A DNA stretch of 64,000 nucleotides from Xiphias gladius (taxonomy: Eukaryota > Chordata > Actinopteri > Istiophoriformes > Xiphiidae), in NCBI RefSeq assembly GCF_016859285.1, contig NC_053417.1, forward strand, positions 21,096,206 through 21,160,205, in the 5' to 3' direction. Of the stretch, positions 35,701 through 46,400 are shown piece by piece. The stretch's first letter is position 1; every line of letters begins with the position of its first letter. Under the pieces are notes generated by a model, which searched no databases, was not told the DNA's origin, and worked only from the letters and a program-made list of their open reading frames with translations. The translations under genes were made by a program, and so were the position numbers.

Positions 35701-37515
35701 TTTTAAAAAATGACTAAAATTATTAATTAAATATAAACTAATTATCTTTTAATCATCTACTCGATTAATCAAATAACTAGCATAGATAGCCAACCTAGAA
35801 ACAAGAAAATATGCCCACTTGGATGAAAAACAAGTTAGCTGTTTTTAGCTAAATAATAATTGTATTTCATTAATATAATTATGTATGATGACATATGAAA
35901 CTGTAATTAAACTAGGGAGTGCCATGTCAAGTATGTCGAGCTATGTTAAGAATGGCCAAAGAGGAAGAAAACAGTTTGGTTATGAGTTTTGAGTATCACT
36001 CACCCAGTGGCATTAAGAAAAGGAGGAACTGCAAGTATCATAAACGCTGTTTGATTTATCAGGAAATAAAAAGTAGGTAGATAGATAGCCACCAGAAATG
36101 CAGTACTTTAAAAATGTAGAACGTAAAAATTCTATACACATCTGTATTAGTAATTACTTTCTGTGGAAACTGGGTAAACAAAAAAGGACTGACAGGATCA
36201 AATAAGCCATAAATTTTCGAAAAAACATCTACAAGTGTAAAGTGGTCACCTTGCATTACAGAAGACATTCCCATGTTGCTATCCCTGCTGTGGCTCTTGG
36301 GTGATCCACTATCCTGCACTGTTGATGGTGACATCATTGGTGCAGAGGTCATCCCCACAGGGAGAGGGCTGCCAGTGCTCCCTCTACCTAAAGTGTGGTG
36401 CTGTGGGCTGCCACGTGGAGGAGAAAAATTCTGGGCTGCTGGGGGCATCATCTGGGTCTGGCCTTGAGGCTGCGACTGCTGTGCTAGCTGCTGCTGAGGA
36501 GATGGCAGGGTCGTGTGCTGGGGCTGATGCTGGTAGTACGGCATCCCATTAGGCATCATGCCATAATGCTGTGGCTGCTGGTGCTGCTGGTGGTGGTGGT
36601 GGCGATGGGAGTGGGGGTGCTGCTGTGACGGTTGATGTGGGGGAGGCTGTAAGGACTGCTGCTGGTGATGCTGTGACGGTGTAATTCCAGGATGTGCCTG
36701 ACTCTGGTAGGTCCCATACATACTGTGGGAATTATAACCTATCTGCTGTGGGCTAGGGTTACTCCTGTTCCAGTACTGATTCCCAGTAAGAGGGATGTTT
36801 GGTGGGCCTGCCACAGGGGGTTGGTGGGAGCTTTCAATACCCCCATTCAGTTGGTACTGTCCATGACCCTGGAAGTGGTGCTGCGACTGAGGCTGCACCA
36901 TCCCAGGTGTAGGCTGCTTCTGGTGCATCCCGTGCCCAGGAGAGGTGCCCATGCCTGGACTATACTGAGGGTGCCCCCCCCACAAGTAGTCATAGCCCAT
37001 GCTGCTCTGGTGGTGGTTGCTCATGTGTGGATAAGGAGCTGTTGGTGGGTGGGAACCAGGTACACCGGACCCAAGTACAGTAGTGGCGCCATTCACATTC
37101 ATCTCGCCATTCAGATCTATTAGATAAAAGAACATTAGACAAGTTAAAAAGGTTACAGTTTGCATTAGTAAAATATTGGGTTTGTTGACTTTAATGCTGA
37201 GATAGGTTGGACTATCAAATCAAAAGAATTAGGTCAGGAGGAGGGAGAAGTCTGGGTCTAGTACATGAACAAGTACAAGTACATGAACTTTTCACATTAA
37301 CACTAATTTTATTTTGCATTCTTACTCAACACATGCTAGAGAATGAAAAAAACACACACAAAAAAAAACAAAAAAAAAAAAAACAACTTACTCTTCCCCT
37401 GCTGAGGAAAACTCATTGAGGACCCGTTAGTATAAAGAGAATCCCCTGAGGAGAGTTTCAGTCCTGAGTTTGCTGAGGAGTGGGTGCCATAGTTGAAATG
37501 ATTATTTGACTCCAT
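22137..37515 (-). CDS. baz2a: BAZ2A/TIP5, large subunit of the NoRC chromatin-remodelling complex
   Basis: With the ISWI ATPase SNF2H it silences ribosomal RNA genes in the nucleolus. I followed 29 coding exons, from the ATG at 37515 to the TAG at 22137, all with GT-AG ends and matching phases. Together they give 2725 aa. The start reads MESNNHFNYG and continues with LYTNGSSMSFPQQGK, close to human BAZ2A. Domains in order: Gln/His-rich and Ser/Thr/Pro-rich N-terminus; TAM/MBD fold (about 1265-1355); two AT-hooks; a basic/acidic helical region; DDT domain (about 1604-1690); two more AT-hooks; PHD finger (about 2500-2548); bromodomain (about 2625-2725). The bromodomain sequence (AWPFLEPVNPRLVPGYRR) favours BAZ2A over BAZ2B. 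Human BAZ2A is about 1905 aa; the extra length is N-terminal. Exon coordinates are given in the sub-entries. Confidence 0.96.
23945..24091 (-). other. baz2a: baz2a PHD-finger exon
   Basis: A single 147-bp exon with phase-0 introns encodes the whole finger. The Cys4-His-Cys3 zinc pattern is complete: TCQVC, CLLLCDSCDRGCHMYC and WFCPTC. It differs from the human finger at only a few positions. Confidence 0.95.
24226..25994 (-). other. baz2a: baz2a exons between AT-hook 4 and the PHD finger
   Basis: Exons 25839-25994, 25501-25661, 24898-24963, 24476-24759 and 24226-24361. Conserved stretches are GWWWIKDPEELYNTLQALHP and RGIREKVLHKHL, ALRWVEDMEQRVIAADL, DPLDLAVLRLANLE-like sequence and IERRYLKEPLW, and a helical CLLQLEKAIAWERSVTKV. 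All have direct counterparts in human BAZ2A. Confidence 0.9.
26286..27988 (-). other. baz2a: baz2a exons with AT-hooks 3 and 4
   Basis: Exons 27814-27988, 27669-27731, 27439-27583, 26727-27346 and 26286-26622. They encode LARRTGRSEEEL, ASIPELERQIDKLTK, MLLGQDRYRRRYLALPHLGG and then low-complexity sequence. AT-hook 3 is RPRGRGRPRKIK and AT-hook 4 is AKRRGRPPNSVF. All four AT-hooks of TIP5 are therefore present. Confidence 0.9.
28113..29029 (-). other. baz2a: baz2a DDT domain and following WHIM-type exons
   Basis: Exons 28775-29029, 28293-28507 and 28113-28187. The first encodes RIPGVVLSGTAFAHCLAVVE and EVQDLLMKLVEAALHDPGLP, the helical DDT core that contacts ISWI partners. The others continue with SVKILGEKLVELELTRSTVS and ENMATYRKNKWIIEGKLRK, matching human BAZ2A closely. 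Confidence 0.92.
28560..28765. repeat. Probable fragment of the 4601 repeat family in a baz2a intron
   Basis: The right end (cgattcatcgatttaatcgtttcagctcc) resembles the 3' end of the dispersed repeat at 4601. The left limit is unclear. It abuts the donor side of the DDT exon. Confidence 0.4.
29134..30231 (-). other. baz2a: baz2a exons with AT-hooks 1 and 2 and the charged helical region
   Basis: Exons 30009-30231, 29784-29845, 29634-29699 and 29134-29526. The first carries GRRGRPPNPDK and RRPGRPPKPK, two AT-hooks for minor-groove contact. The small exons encode Lys/Glu-rich helix. The last includes an Ala/Arg/Gln-rich stretch (RRLEERKRQQLIAEELKK) predicted to form a long coiled helix, ending at KPTEDMCLTDHK as in human BAZ2A. 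Confidence 0.9.
30447..31125 (-). other. baz2a: baz2a TAM/MBD-like domain exons
   Basis: Exons 31065-31125, 30713-30821 and 30447-30548. They encode ATEEQVQFPLLHGWKREI, then ETWYYTPCGRRMKQFPEIVK, and REHFSFSPRMPVGDFYEERE, nearly the same as the TAM domain of human TIP5. In NoRC this domain binds nucleic acid, including promoter-associated RNA. The methyl-CpG contacts of true MBD proteins are not expected to be conserved. Confidence 0.93.
31253..32008 (-). other. baz2a: baz2a exons of the linker before the TAM domain
   Basis: Exons 31733-32008 (276 bp) and 31253-31630 (378 bp), both multiples of three with phase-1 introns. They encode Lys/Arg/Pro-rich segments (TPGKPRKPRAPKAIW, PRVRTPKGEKIK) and an acidic end (DADENDDDSS). 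The basic KPRKPRAPK stretch could bind DNA or act as a nuclear signal; that is inference. Confidence 0.85.
32269..34416 (-). other. baz2a: baz2a giant Ser/Thr/Pro-rich exon
   Basis: A single 2148-bp exon, phase 1 on both sides, encoding 716 residues. The first half is Ser/Pro/Thr/Val-rich, like the SP-repeat part of human BAZ2A. The second half is acidic and Ser-rich with repeated pieces of the form FE(N/K/D)(S/T)S.... It has little recognisable fold and accounts for much of the size difference from the human protein. Confidence 0.9.
35446..35780. repeat. Dispersed fish repeat, copy of the 4601 family, in a baz2a intron
   Basis: It begins tagggttgcagacag and carries attaatctgccgatta and aatcatctactcgattaatc. 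It lies in the 1.8-kb intron between the Gln/His-rich exon and the giant Ser/Thr/Pro exon. Confidence 0.55.
36250..37515 (-). other. baz2a: baz2a exons for the Gln/His/Pro-rich N-terminus
   Basis: Exons 37392-37515 (124 bp, start codon) and 36250-37116 (867 bp). The second encodes low-complexity sequence rich in Gln, His, Pro, Ser and Gly, with a His cluster (HSHRHHHHQQHQQPQH). The junction restores the human-like NLNGEMNVNG. Introns on both sides of the 867-bp exon are phase 1, so skipping it would keep the frame. Confidence 0.9.
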
Positions 37516-38530
37516 CTGTAAAACAAAAACAACATAAATAAATAAATACACAAATTTACACTAATATTCAATGCTCTTCTCCAGTAAACTAGGTAGAGGT
37601 TATGCAATTGCTTGAGGTGCATGTTCACGATACTATCATCATAAGAATCACAAATTTATTATTTAATTAATTTTCGTTTATTTTCATGCAATTTTGAGGA
37701 CACCCGACACTACGTTATACGCACAATTTCCTCCGTGAAATGCCCATCTTTAATGATTTTGCCAACTGCAGCCTTGTGACAGCACCATTTCGCTCCGGCA
37801 ACAACCGTCAAAATGTCGCAGCCGGCAGCGGAAGATGCCAGGCCCTAGCGAGCCTTAATGGACAACAGGAATATTACGATAGAAGCTCATCATTACCGCT
37901 GATGAGGCGCTGCTAACACGAGCAGAGCCTCCCCAATCTACCACGATAGATACACGGCCCAGGCAGCCACACAGTAGCCAAGACCCGGCGGCCTAACAAT
38001 GAAGGGATTAGCGAGAATATTTCACAGTCACTCCGAGGCCCGAGAAACTGTTCCCACACCGCTCACTGTTCAACACGTCTATGTCCTCGTAACACAAAGT
38101 GGCCATCACTGAATATTTGAATTTCTAATTCAACCAGGAAGGCCGTTGCAAAAGCAGGCGTCGCGTTAGCCAAGTCGCGCTGGCTGTGCTCTCAAACAAA
38201 CAATTCACTTTAAAGCGCTGCTGGTCCGCTGTGCTAACAACTACTACTGTTAACCTTAGATGTAACCCATGTCAAAGGTTGAATTGTCGGTTTACTCTAA
38301 CGTGAAACACCACACAAAAACATTCCCCGCTTCAGTTCCAAGGTTATTTAGCTAAAGCATCACAATAGAACCTAGCTAACACACGCTAGCTAGATAGCTA
38401 ACTGATAGCATCTTTAACGTTTACCCGGAGTGAGTACGGTACGTGAGCTGCGATGTTAGCTGATAGCCAGGCAGCAGGTACCGCAAACACGCTGGTTTGG
38501 ATCCATGATGCCCATCTGCGATGGAAAGCG
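37516..38530 (-). promoter_or_regulatory. baz2a 5' region: first intron and probable non-coding exon
   Basis: The sequence above the start codon becomes richer in CpG between about 37700 and 38560. A good minus-strand donor (GTAAAC) ends a possible non-coding first exon at 38425. The transcription start was not located. No TATA box was recognised. Confidence 0.4.
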
Positions 38531-39211
38531 CCGTGGTTGAAAATAAATATCAACCGGTTCGGTTGAGAGTGGCGAACGTTAACTCACTCAGACTCGCTTG
38601 TTAACAGATAGAGGCGTGCTCCCTTTTGTTCATGGGCTAACGTTAGCTAGCAGCCAGATGAAGTTACATTGTTTACGCTACACGCATACAGACAATTTTT
38701 GCGAAGCATCATCCTCCTCTACACTGCCACCATCAAAAGTTTCGCTGATATTTCACTTGAAGCTACTCAAACCTTTCGGTCCTTGGATTTCGAAGGTGCA
38801 GATGCCTCTAAACCTTCGTCTTAACAGATATGCGGGTGAGGATGGCACAGCGATAAATAATAAACAACTATTCCCTAACCTTTGGGTTTTAAATTAGCAA
38901 ACATGGCTGGTGTGGTCCAGTGCAGCCATGATCACAGAACAGGGTGAGCAGCGTAAAATTCCCAACAATAACCAGAGACACATCCGGTCACATTTCTTCA
39001 TGTCGCTTCACAAGAAAACACCCAATAGTAATCATAATGGTGAGAATCATACACTGCTAGGAATTTATTTTTAACAATAAAAAAAAAAAAATGGCCATAC
39101 GCTACTTTTTGCAGTTTCAGTAAAAGTATCCTCAGCGAAATGTTCTTAAAGTGTCGATAGTAAAATGACTCATTATGCAGGAAGAATGGCCCCTGTCAGA
39201 TGTTTATTATA

Positions 39212-39876
39212 CAGTTGTATGCAAAACTTTGGGCAAATTGCATATATTTTTTTGATTGATGAAGTCAAAAATAAATACACCCCCATACAGCAAACAGACA
39301 TTTAAAAACGAGCCTTTCTTCAGCCTTTCTGTTGATGCAGTTATTTTATATGTCATGAACTTTTAGAAAAATAGAGGAAAAAATAAACAGTAATTGTGGC
39401 ATGTGCAAAACTTTGGACACCCTCCATATCACGGCTTGCAAACGCTTTTTTTTCACAGTTAAGAGTCTTTCTATTCTTGATTTAGGACTTTTCATCCACT
39501 CTTCCTGCAGACCACTTGAGGTTCTGAGATATTTTTAGGCTGTCTTTCATGCATGGCATGTTTCAGATCTACTCACAGATTGTCAATGATGTTCAAGTCA
39601 GGGGACTACGAGAGCCGTTCCCAAAGCTCCAGCTTGTGTTTCTTGAAGTAGTTCATGGTGGATTTTTAGGTCTGATTTGGATCATTGTCCTTTTGCATCC
39701 AGACATTTGCATCGAGAATTTGCTGATATTTCCTGGAATCCATTCTTCCCACTACCTGTGCAATGTTTCCTGTGTTATTGGCTGCCACGCAAGATTAATA
39801 TCTCCAGCCCGTAGTTTAACAATTGGCAAATGCAGGGTTACTAAATAGTAACTTAGTAGGGTGCCCAAAATTACTG
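39212..39876. mobile_element. Tc1-like transposon remnant
   Basis: The left end cagttgtatgcaaaactttggg follows a TA. The right end near 39858-39876 is a weak inverted copy (gggtgcccaaaattactg). The inside has the tgttcaagtcaggggact and tcattgtccttttgcatcc strings seen in several fish Tc1 families. No catalytic blocks were found. Confidence 0.6.
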
Positions 39877-39889
39877 GATTATTATTACT

Positions 39890-40190
39890 GATGCATTAAT
39901 ATGTAAGCAGCACTTTAACGTGGTGCATGATTTTTATATACTGTTGGGTGGTTTAATTTACTTTATAAAAATACATTCTAGTTTATTTTGCTCATTATAG
40001 ATACTTAAAATCTTAATCTTCACAGCAAGTAAATGTAGCTGTCAAATAAATGTAATGGAGTAAAAAATCCAATCTCATGTAGCGGAGTAGAATTATAAAG
40101 TAGCATAACATGAAAATCAGTCAGGAAAATTTGCCTACAGTACCTCAGAAATGTACTTAAATACCTGAGTAAATGTACATTCCACCACTG
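39890..40190. mobile_element. Partial hAT-type MITE
   Basis: It ends with gtacattccaccactg, the same terminal sequence as the MITE at 13956, and has the gtacttaaatacctgagtaaa interior typical of that family. The left end was not found. It stops 8 bases before the next MITE. Confidence 0.55.
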
Positions 40191-40198
40191 TTAAACAG

Positions 40199-40728
40199 CA
40201 GGCGTGGAAAGTAACGAGTATATTCACTCAAGTACTTAAGTAAAATTTTGAGGTATTCGTACTTTACTTGTGAATTTCCATTTGCTTCTACTTTAGACTT
40301 CTACTCCACTACGTGCGAGCGGCAAGTATTGTACTTTTTACTCCACCACATTTACATGACAGCTTGAGTTACTAGTTACTTTGAAATATCAGTAATAAAA
40401 AATATACTTAATTAATCAGTTGTTATAAATGAATCTATCTATATAAAGTAGTTAAAATTAGCCCCACTTTTACAAGTTTCAGTATTTGAATGGTGCTTAC
40501 ACATTAATACAACAAGAATTATCATCTAATAATAAAATGCATTATATAGATATTCCAAAATGGACCATTCTGCATAATTAGTGTGTTTACTTTCAGTACT
40601 ATTGTAATGTTAATGCTTCTATCCTTTTACTTAGGTAAAATTTTGAGTGCAGGACTTTTACTTGTAGAAGAGTATTTCTACACTGCGTACGAGAACTTTT
40701 ACAGAAGTGAATACTTCTTTCATCTCTG
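40199..40728. mobile_element. hAT-type MITE with 8-bp target duplication
   Basis: The ends caggcgtggaaag and ctttcatctctg are imperfect inverted copies. Both flanks carry ttaaacag (40191-40198 and 40729-40736), a perfect 8-bp duplication. The interior resembles the MITE at 13956 (gtacttaagtaaaattttgag, gtactttttactccaccac). No coding capacity. Confidence 0.85.
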
Positions 40729-41559
40729 TTAAACAGTAACTAAACAGATTCATAGCTAGTGTTGATTCTGATGTGAGTCTATTGTTAGTTAAACCCTTTA
40801 TTTCATATACTGTTTTTAAATTTACTGTTAATAACAGGTGCGAGGGATTTTTTTCCCCAACAAAACGTTATTTTTAAATGAGTCAATCCGACTAGATTAG
40901 GCAGACGATAATGAAGCAGGTTTTCATAAGAACCACCAGACAATATCCGTGATAATCCCAACCAGTTATCCTCTTACAGGTACAACACGACTGTCAAATC
41001 AACGCTTTTATTTTAATGTGCTTCAGGGTGACAGCAGGAAATTGGTGTTGCTTAATAAAGCCCACTTCTCAGAAATGACAGTGAGGAAATCAGGCCCGAA
41101 GAGGAAGTAGGCTAATTCTGGGCCGAAGAGCCTCCGGGTTTCTGGGTCCTAACTCCGAAAATTGGAGGATTGAAAGTTACATTACCACAAAATCGTACTC
41201 AAGTATAAATACTGCATTATAACTGAGAATACTTTTATTAAATGCGACAAAGGTTACTGTATTAAAACTGCTCTTAAGCTTGGACAGCATGAACGGGCCA
41301 GTATCGTATCCTGAAAAACCATTTCATTATGAATATGCCATACCAGTATCATTTCAATTCCTTTACAATGCAGTGACGGTCCCTAGGTACACCTGTGTGA
41401 TATAATGAAATCCAATACAACTGTTTTACCATAAAGTCTTTCATGATGCCTGTAATGTTCATTTTTTGACAGTCATGAACTCCACCGAGCCTTCTAAGCA
41501 CGGGCCAAAGGGATTAAGTCAATTGACAAGGGGCCCTGTGCACTACACCTGCAAAATAT

Positions 41560-41860
41560 TACGGAAAGAGACTCAAAACAAGCTCAAACAGAACAAAATG
41601 CCCAAAAAGATTCACACAACAACCACAGACGGATGCAAACCAACTACAGCAAGACTCAAAATGACCAAAACGAGACACAATCTGGCCAGAGAGAAGCAAA
41701 ATGACCACAAGATGTAAAGCGACCACGAGAAGTAAATCACCATTAAATTGTGCAAAATGAAAACAAAAAGATACAAAACTAATACATAGAGATGCAAAGG
41801 GCGACAACAGGAGGCGAAATAAACACAGAGTTGCAAAACAACTACAGACACTTTATGTCT
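41560..41860. repeat. Degenerate short tandem repeat (caaaatgaccacaaa-like)
   Basis: Loosely repeated 12-18 bp units built from gcaaaatgaccac, acaaaac and aactacaga over about 300 bp. The units have diverged, so copy number is uncertain. Confidence 0.55.
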
Positions 41861-42467
41861 GGGTGTCTTGCTGGTATGTAGGAGGGGTGTGGGGACCAGT
41901 CTCATAATCCATCCATGACCGGACAGGATTATATCCAGAGGTGTTTCTAAAATTCTGCTACTGTCATGTATGTAAATTGGGGGGACAAAAAAAAAAAAAA
42001 AATTACAAATCCCTCTGAACATAAAGTAATCTAGTACACCATCACCATCACCACCACCACCATGTTTATGTCGTCAACAAAAACTAATCACAAACATTGC
42101 AAAAGTAGAGTTTATGGCAGCGTTATTATACTGAATTAAATAGTACAGGTGTACCAAATAATGTGGCCACTGAACGTAAATTTAAGTGGAGATAAAATTA
42201 CTGATTTCTGAAATAAGTGCAAAATAATTCTACACAATTATATTAACCGTAGTACACGTTACTTGTCATCTGTTAGCAGGTCCAAAGCTCAACTTGCTCC
42301 CAAAATCATGATGTATTCTGTCCTAAATTATCCCCCTTTCTAATGATTCGGACCCTTCTTTGAAAGAAAGTCACACTCTGTATCTAGGGACAAATGAATA
42401 AAACACGAGTCAAATGTCATTTACAAAAAAAAAAAAAAAAAAGGCATTTAAAATGATTCTTAAACGG

Positions 42468-42473
42468 TTTATT
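42468..42473 (-). terminator. Candidate ptges3 polyadenylation signal
   Basis: AATAAA on the minus strand about 1 kb beyond the ptges3 stop, giving a 3' untranslated region of about the length known for p23 mRNA. Confidence 0.5.
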
Positions 42474-43462
42474 AGAAAGATGTAGACAATAAAAAAAGAA
42501 TTTCCACTGTAATTTAACACTACTTGTCTCCCCTTACATTTTATTGACAGTGCAAATATAATTTGGTCATTACACGTCGCCGTATTGTTCCAACACTCCC
42601 TAACGAACGAGGGAGGATCTATTCTGGATGAACTAACGGAAAGAACCTGGAGGATAGCAACAAACCACACGATGCTAAGGCCAAACCAAGCTTCAAGCCT
42701 CTTTATCAGCTGCAAAACATTTCACCTTGCAGTCTAACATAAGTGTGCATGTTAACTGGGTATGGAGAGAGGAACTGTTAAGATACCAAATATGTGGAAT
42801 TCATTCAGATTAGCAAAGTAGATGATCACTCGGGAGATTTCAGAATATTCCAATCTTACAAACATTAAACGAGAAGTAAAGGGAAACATGTAAGCTGGAA
42901 GGTTAAGCTACAGAAACAAAGACTGGCATCCTGGATATCTAATTCACAGCACATGGAAGGCTTTAGAGGAACCCAATCAGTAAATGCATCTAATTAATCC
43001 GGTGTACATAGCTAGTGTTTTCTTAAATCATGAAATAAACTACACTGGTCGACTAACTTAAAACCACAACATTGGGAATGGGTGGGCCTAATCATTTTTG
43101 ACCACAATTAATTTGATAACAAATTGTAAATCTCTTAACACGTATTGCTTAGTTGAGGACAACTATACAGCTTTTCCAACAAATAATGTGTGCTTAGTTG
43201 TAATATTTAACAGTAAAACAAGATACCCAAAAGGTGCGGTACAGCAAATGGAAGTGGAGATAGCTGCTCTGTACAATACCATGCATATCAACCTTCAGTG
43301 GACTGATTGGTCAAGAGTTTGGAGCTGAGGCTATGGATTTAAATATGACTACTGACTCGTATGTACAGTTGTTTGTCACTGTCTTCAATTTCAAGATATA
43401 CATTTGATAAGATTCCTCTTGCTCTCTGTTCTTCCATTTTCTTTCCAGAGTCTTACAGTCTT

Positions 43463-46400
43463 CTATTCCAAATCTGGCATTTCTGAAAGTAAAAGCAAAA
43501 ATTCAGCCTTCCATCCGAGCAAACACTCATTATCACAACTTGTAGCCATCATATACATTTGTAATTTTTATTGTTCCAAAGGCTCCTAAACACTTACTCT
43601 CATCGTCGCTATCTGCAGACTCATCCTAAAAAGACAAAAGGTACAAGATAAGGTTGAAAAATGTTACACATCATTTAATGCAATGGTTGCTTCAATACAA
43701 GAACATTACTGACACCGAATATTGTCTGCTTTATCATGCGTTTTTTATTTGTGAATATAACATTAATGCTTCTTACGTCATCTGCACCATCTAGATCAGG
43801 TAGGTCATCCTCACCTCCCATGCTGTTCATCATCTGTAATATGTCAATACTGTTAAAACCATGCCATTTCTCTTTCCTTAAATGGAAAACTCAAAATCAT
43901 TCATATCTTCCTTAGGTTAAGGCTCATAAGTCAATACTTTAATTTTTCAAGCTGGCATAAAAATTAATTCACTTACAGTTGGAATGACAAGACGGGTTTG
44001 CATTTGAGAAGCTGACTATGGTGGAGCATTTTTCCTCTTTGCAGAACTGTATAACAACTGGCCAACACTAGAGTGTAGGGAGGCACCAATCTTCATTTTT
44101 GTCTCAATACCAATTATGGCACAGAAACTCAAGTACCAATTCATTACCAGGTACCAATTTTTAATAATTATTTTGGGGCCTTTTAGACAGGACATGAGGG
44201 GGAAGAGAGAGATGGGCAAGGACTAATTTTCCTGGTCGGATGAAAACCGGGGACACTGTCATTCATGGTTGCTGTCCCAACCCCTGACTACCGACTCATA
44301 TGTACAGTTGTAAAATGGGGTACCACCAACGCACCCCCATTATTCTTCTTTTTTCTTCTTAAAATCTCTACCTCACTAGAGTACAGATTTTGACTATTTC
44401 ATGCCAAGTGCGCAACAACCAGTTATTATATGGAAAATATACATAATTATAAAATTGGGACTGGTATAATCAGATTATATCAAAATGAAACATTAAAAAA
44501 AGAACACAAATTTTACAATCCAATTTTTAAAAAGTCATATTATTCCATAACGTTATCTTTTACCAATGTTCACACAAGTTTTTCTGACATTTTGGGCCTT
44601 GGCTAAATGACAATTGTGGATTTTTAGGGTGGGCCTGCTCGTAATTTTGACTGACTGTATTAAAGGTGATACAACTATTTAGAAAAAGCTCTTAATTAGG
44701 TTTAAAATAGAGCTCTTCAAAGTAATTATAATCATAGTGCTTACATCTGAGAATTGATCGAAGTTGCCTATCTCCTCATCTGAGTCATCCTCCCAGTCTT
44801 TCCAGTTGTTGAAGTCGACACTGAGCCAACTCAGCTGCGAAAAAACAAAATCAGTGTCTCTCATTATAGGAATTTGATACAATTAATCTAATTTTAATTA
44901 TTCTAATGTTGTGCATCGATTAACTGAATCTTACTATTAACAGTCAGTATTTCAAATTTATGATACACAATGTCCTTTACATTTAATGACTGTGTTCTTT
45001 TGTGTATCACTGACCTTAGCCTTCTCTTTTGTTAGCCTTGGCCACGCCTTCCCTGGCTGCGCTTTTCGTAAATAGCACAACACTGAGCGATCTGTGCGTT
45101 TGTGTTTAGATTCCTGCGTTGAGACAGAAAGAAAAGATGTGTGATCAATTTCTGGATTCATTTTGTAAAATTCCATCTGCAGTGCTGTGTAAATTTTCTG
45201 ACGCAATATTAATCAAAGCAATAATTCAGACAACTGGTATAACTTACATTTTCATCAATAGCTTCAAAAAGGTCTATTTCATTCTCATGTTTGACATTGT
45301 CAGTTCCACCAAGACAACTGTGGAAGAAAAAAAAGAAAAAACAACCTTATTTTTGTGAAAAATAAAACAGCAGACAAGTGTTAAACCAAGTGCAGATTAC
45401 AAGACTTTGAAAATCTCAGAATTACTGATTGTTGGAGAAAAATCCACAACTGAGAAAACTAAAAATATTTCAGAGGTGAAATAAAACTATGACTGCCCTC
45501 TTATTGTACTTTACATAGTGTTACAGCATTTTTGCACATTTTGATGGGTGTTCTTATGCCACTCAATCCCCTTTTCACAAAGATTGTTTTGTGCTTCCTA
45601 TTGCATTAATAAAATACTTAATGGCTGTGCGCTGTTTTCTGTCTCCGGCCTGGGGCAGACAAATCCTGGCCAAAGTCTTGTAGTCTACACTAAACTTCAC
45701 TCAGCAAAATAGACTTTAAGAGTGGAACCAACAAAACATTTAACAAAAAATACATAATTAAACACAACTTCATAGTCTGTTTTAAGAGCCAACATGAGGC
45801 AAACATACCTGAAACCACACTTTGTTTTATCAAAATTGACTTTAACATCTTTGCTGTCTGCTACACAGAACTCTATAAAGACAGAGTCCCTTCTATCGTA
45901 CCACTTGGCAGTTGCTGGATGCCTGTGAAAAGACAAAAGACACCAAAATATCAACACATGGAAACAGTCTGTTACAGAACTTAAGGATTATTGGTTTTCT
46001 AGACAAACTGAGTATCCAATTGTAATTTGCTGTGCCAATTAAAAGTACAGCTCTTGGTATGTTTGTACAGAGCTTTGAACAATGTGGATTTGGTTAAAAA
46101 AAGAACAACAGTAACTTTAACAAAAAATTCTAAACCTCTCTTTCCTGTTTGTTGTAAAGAAAGTAAAGCTAATGAGATCTCAAACTTGCACAAAAAATAG
46201 ATAATACGTCAGTGCTGTTGATAAGTGGGCAAGTGTTCAAGCACAACAGCCTGCCATCAGCCTGTATCAGGTTGCCACACAGCATCCAGTTACACAGTGT
46301 TCCTGTATCAGGAAACCTCGAAAGTGAAACATCTCTGCATCGTAAAAGGTGACAAGTCAAGTTAACGAGCTATGGATGGGTTCAGATCAGGTTTCCCTAT

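Larger units (their letters stand above)
38531..42440. other. Spacer between baz2a and ptges3
   Basis: No protein-coding exon was found. In human this interval holds ATP5F1B (ATP5B), a highly conserved gene that would be easy to see; nothing resembling its P-loop (GGAGVGKT) occurs on either strand. The interval instead holds a Tc1 remnant, two hAT-type MITEs and a degenerate short tandem repeat, listed separately. Confidence 0.65.

Noticed and set aside
39549-39848. 99-codon plus-strand frame
   Set aside because: It falls within a Tc1-like remnant and carries no transposase or other domain in that frame.
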